From Allolobophora icterica (Eukaryota; Annelida; Clitellata; Crassiclitellata; Lumbricidae): a stretch of DNA of 64,000 bases. Positions 63,222-64,000 of the stretch are shown piece after piece. The first letter of the stretch is position 1. The number at the start of each line of letters is the position of its first letter. The DNA lies in contig OY744605.1 of the NCBI GenBank assembly GCA_963556255.1, positions 69,522,693 through 69,586,692 on the forward strand, read 5' to 3'. Position numbers and translations under genes: made by a program. Under the pieces are notes generated by a model. It saw only the letters and a program-made list of their open reading frames with translations, did not search any database and was not told where the DNA came from.

Positions 63222-64000
63222 CTAGTAGACGACGTTGAATTTGCTGCCATCCGATTCAAAATTCAGGAGTCGGTCACTGATCAAGACGGCATATGCTGTC
63301 GTATTATTTGGTACCCCTTCGTTAAAGTCCACCTTGATTTGTATGTCCTGTACAGAGGTTTTAAGTCGTTCAGATTGCCTCCGCACGTCCAGAACGAAGA
63401 TCGGAAACAAATCTACAAATTCGATTGGTGTCGGTTGGCATGACGATTCACGCGCGTCTATGCCGCAATATTCTTCCTTGAAGTCACGTAGGGCCTTGTA
63501 AGCGCGAGAGGTTGTCCTCTTGGTGAAGTCGAGATTCATGTCAACAACCGGGTAGCGATCGCTGTTGAGCATAGCGAAAATGTTGCGAACCTGCACATGG
63601 TCAAACAGTGCCGGATTCTGGCCTTGATGTGCATTCTTTCCAGTCTGAAAAGCAACAAGAATCCAGCGTGGCTTTTCCGTGCCCGACTTAACGCTCAAAC
63701 GCCAGGAAAAAGTCGTCGCTCGTGGCACCGCAATGTTGTCGCATTGCATGGCGCGGAATGCTACAGGTACCTTAACCTTGGCTTCAATCTGCTTCATAAG
63801 CATGCTTTTATACTCCAAAGCGGGTATTATATGCGGCATGAACCAGGAGAGTTTAGTCAGCGCGATCTGGCCATTGGTCGCAGCGGCTTCCTTGAAGATC
63901 GCGTCTGCATCCCCCTGCCGGCTCAGCAGTAAGGAGTGTTTAATCCCGTAAACGACCTTGTGATAATCATCGCAAAAACCGAATAGATGTCTTAAGGGAA
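63222..64000 (-). CDS. probable capsid protein of the virus-like element, C-terminal part
   Basis: The frame is open from the window edge at 64000 to TAG at 63222-63224, so at least 258 residues are present and the start is missing. An internal ATG at 63839 is not the start, since coding continues upstream (HLFGFCDDYHKVVYGIKHSL). Visible segments include TFSWRLSVKSGTEKPRWILV, NIFAMLNSDRYPVVDMNLDF, FVLDVRRQSERLKTSVQDIQ and AYAVLISDRLLNFESDG. The beta-strand-rich pattern and position beside the protease fit a jelly-roll major capsid protein. I believe similar proteins recur in many invertebrate genomes, but the capsid assignment is inference. No stop or frameshift was seen. Confidence 0.7.
   Translation of the reverse strand, partial: PLRHLFGFCDDYHKVVYGIKHSLLLSRQGDADAIFKEAAATNGQIALTKLSWFMPHIIPALEYKSMLMKQIEAKVKVPVAFRAMQCDNIAVPRATTFSWRLSVKSGTEKPRWILVAFQTGKNAHQGQNPALFDHVQVRNIFAMLNSDRYPVVDMNLDFTKRTTSRAYKALRDFKEEYCGIDARESSCQPTPIEFVDLFPIFVLDVRRQSERLKTSVQDIQIKVDFNEGVPNNTTAYAVLISDRLLNFESDGSKFNVVY

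Larger units (their letters stand above)
58394..64000 (-). mobile_element. virus-like transposon end (Polinton/adintovirus-like), partial
   Basis: Sequence changes abruptly from the CATA array to AGTAGGGGGGTAACACGGGG at 58394. AG-initial termini are usual for Polintons. From 58855 to the window edge there are five intronless minus-strand genes separated by only 5 to 57 bp. They include an adenovirus-type protease, a capsid-like protein and a fibre-like protein. Polintons/Mavericks and adintoviruses combine such a protease with jelly-roll capsid proteins, a protein-primed polymerase B, an integrase and a packaging ATPase. The last three would lie beyond 64000. The opposite terminus and the 6-bp duplication cannot be checked here. 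Confidence 0.7.

Overview
The window is eukaryotic nuclear DNA from an animal. It has spliced genes with GT-AG introns, long introns, very large microsatellites and dense transposons. The three host genes (CLUH, VPS37 and PPM1E/F types) are all metazoan. A Ty3/gypsy element whose integrase lies before the reverse transcriptase (Gmr1-like order) points to a deuterostome. Frequent taggcctac-type words and the repeat spectrum fit a marine invertebrate such as an echinoderm or hemichordate, but that last step is inference.

Layout. 1-3309: the last six exons of a CLUH gene (+). 3310-11249: 3' UTR and gene-poor DNA with an old hAT remnant. 11250-14514: a four-exon VPS37-type ESCRT-I gene (+) with a hAT MITE in its third intron. 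17697-25738: a seven-exon PP2C phosphatase of the PPM1E/PPM1F (POPX) type (-), with two hAT-type elements in its introns.

25.9-37.2 kb is a nested transposon stack. An A-rich hAT-like repeat is split by a non-LTR retrotransposon with a 25-bp target duplication. That is split by a TAGAG-ended hAT-like element with an 8-bp duplication, which contains a tRNA-derived SINE. The SINE is split by a 6.35-kb Gmr1-like LTR retrotransposon with apparently identical 432-bp LTRs and one intact 1587-codon gag-pol frame.

37.4-58.4 kb has no recognisable host gene. It holds many short hAT-type elements with 8-bp duplications, an L2/CR1-like LINE end, a mariner deletion derivative, SINEs, a 25-bp minisatellite, very long microsatellites and a 200-bp assembly gap.

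58394-64000 is the most unusual part: five tightly packed intronless genes on the minus strand. They encode a probable capsid protein (cut by the window edge), an adenovirus-type cysteine protease with a hydrophobic N-terminal part, a fibre-like protein with six repeats, and two smaller proteins. The cassette ends at AGTAGGGG inside a CATA microsatellite. This looks like one end of an integrated virus-like transposon of the Polinton/Maverick/adintovirus kind. Polymerase, integrase and packaging ATPase are not in the window and would have to lie beyond position 64000.
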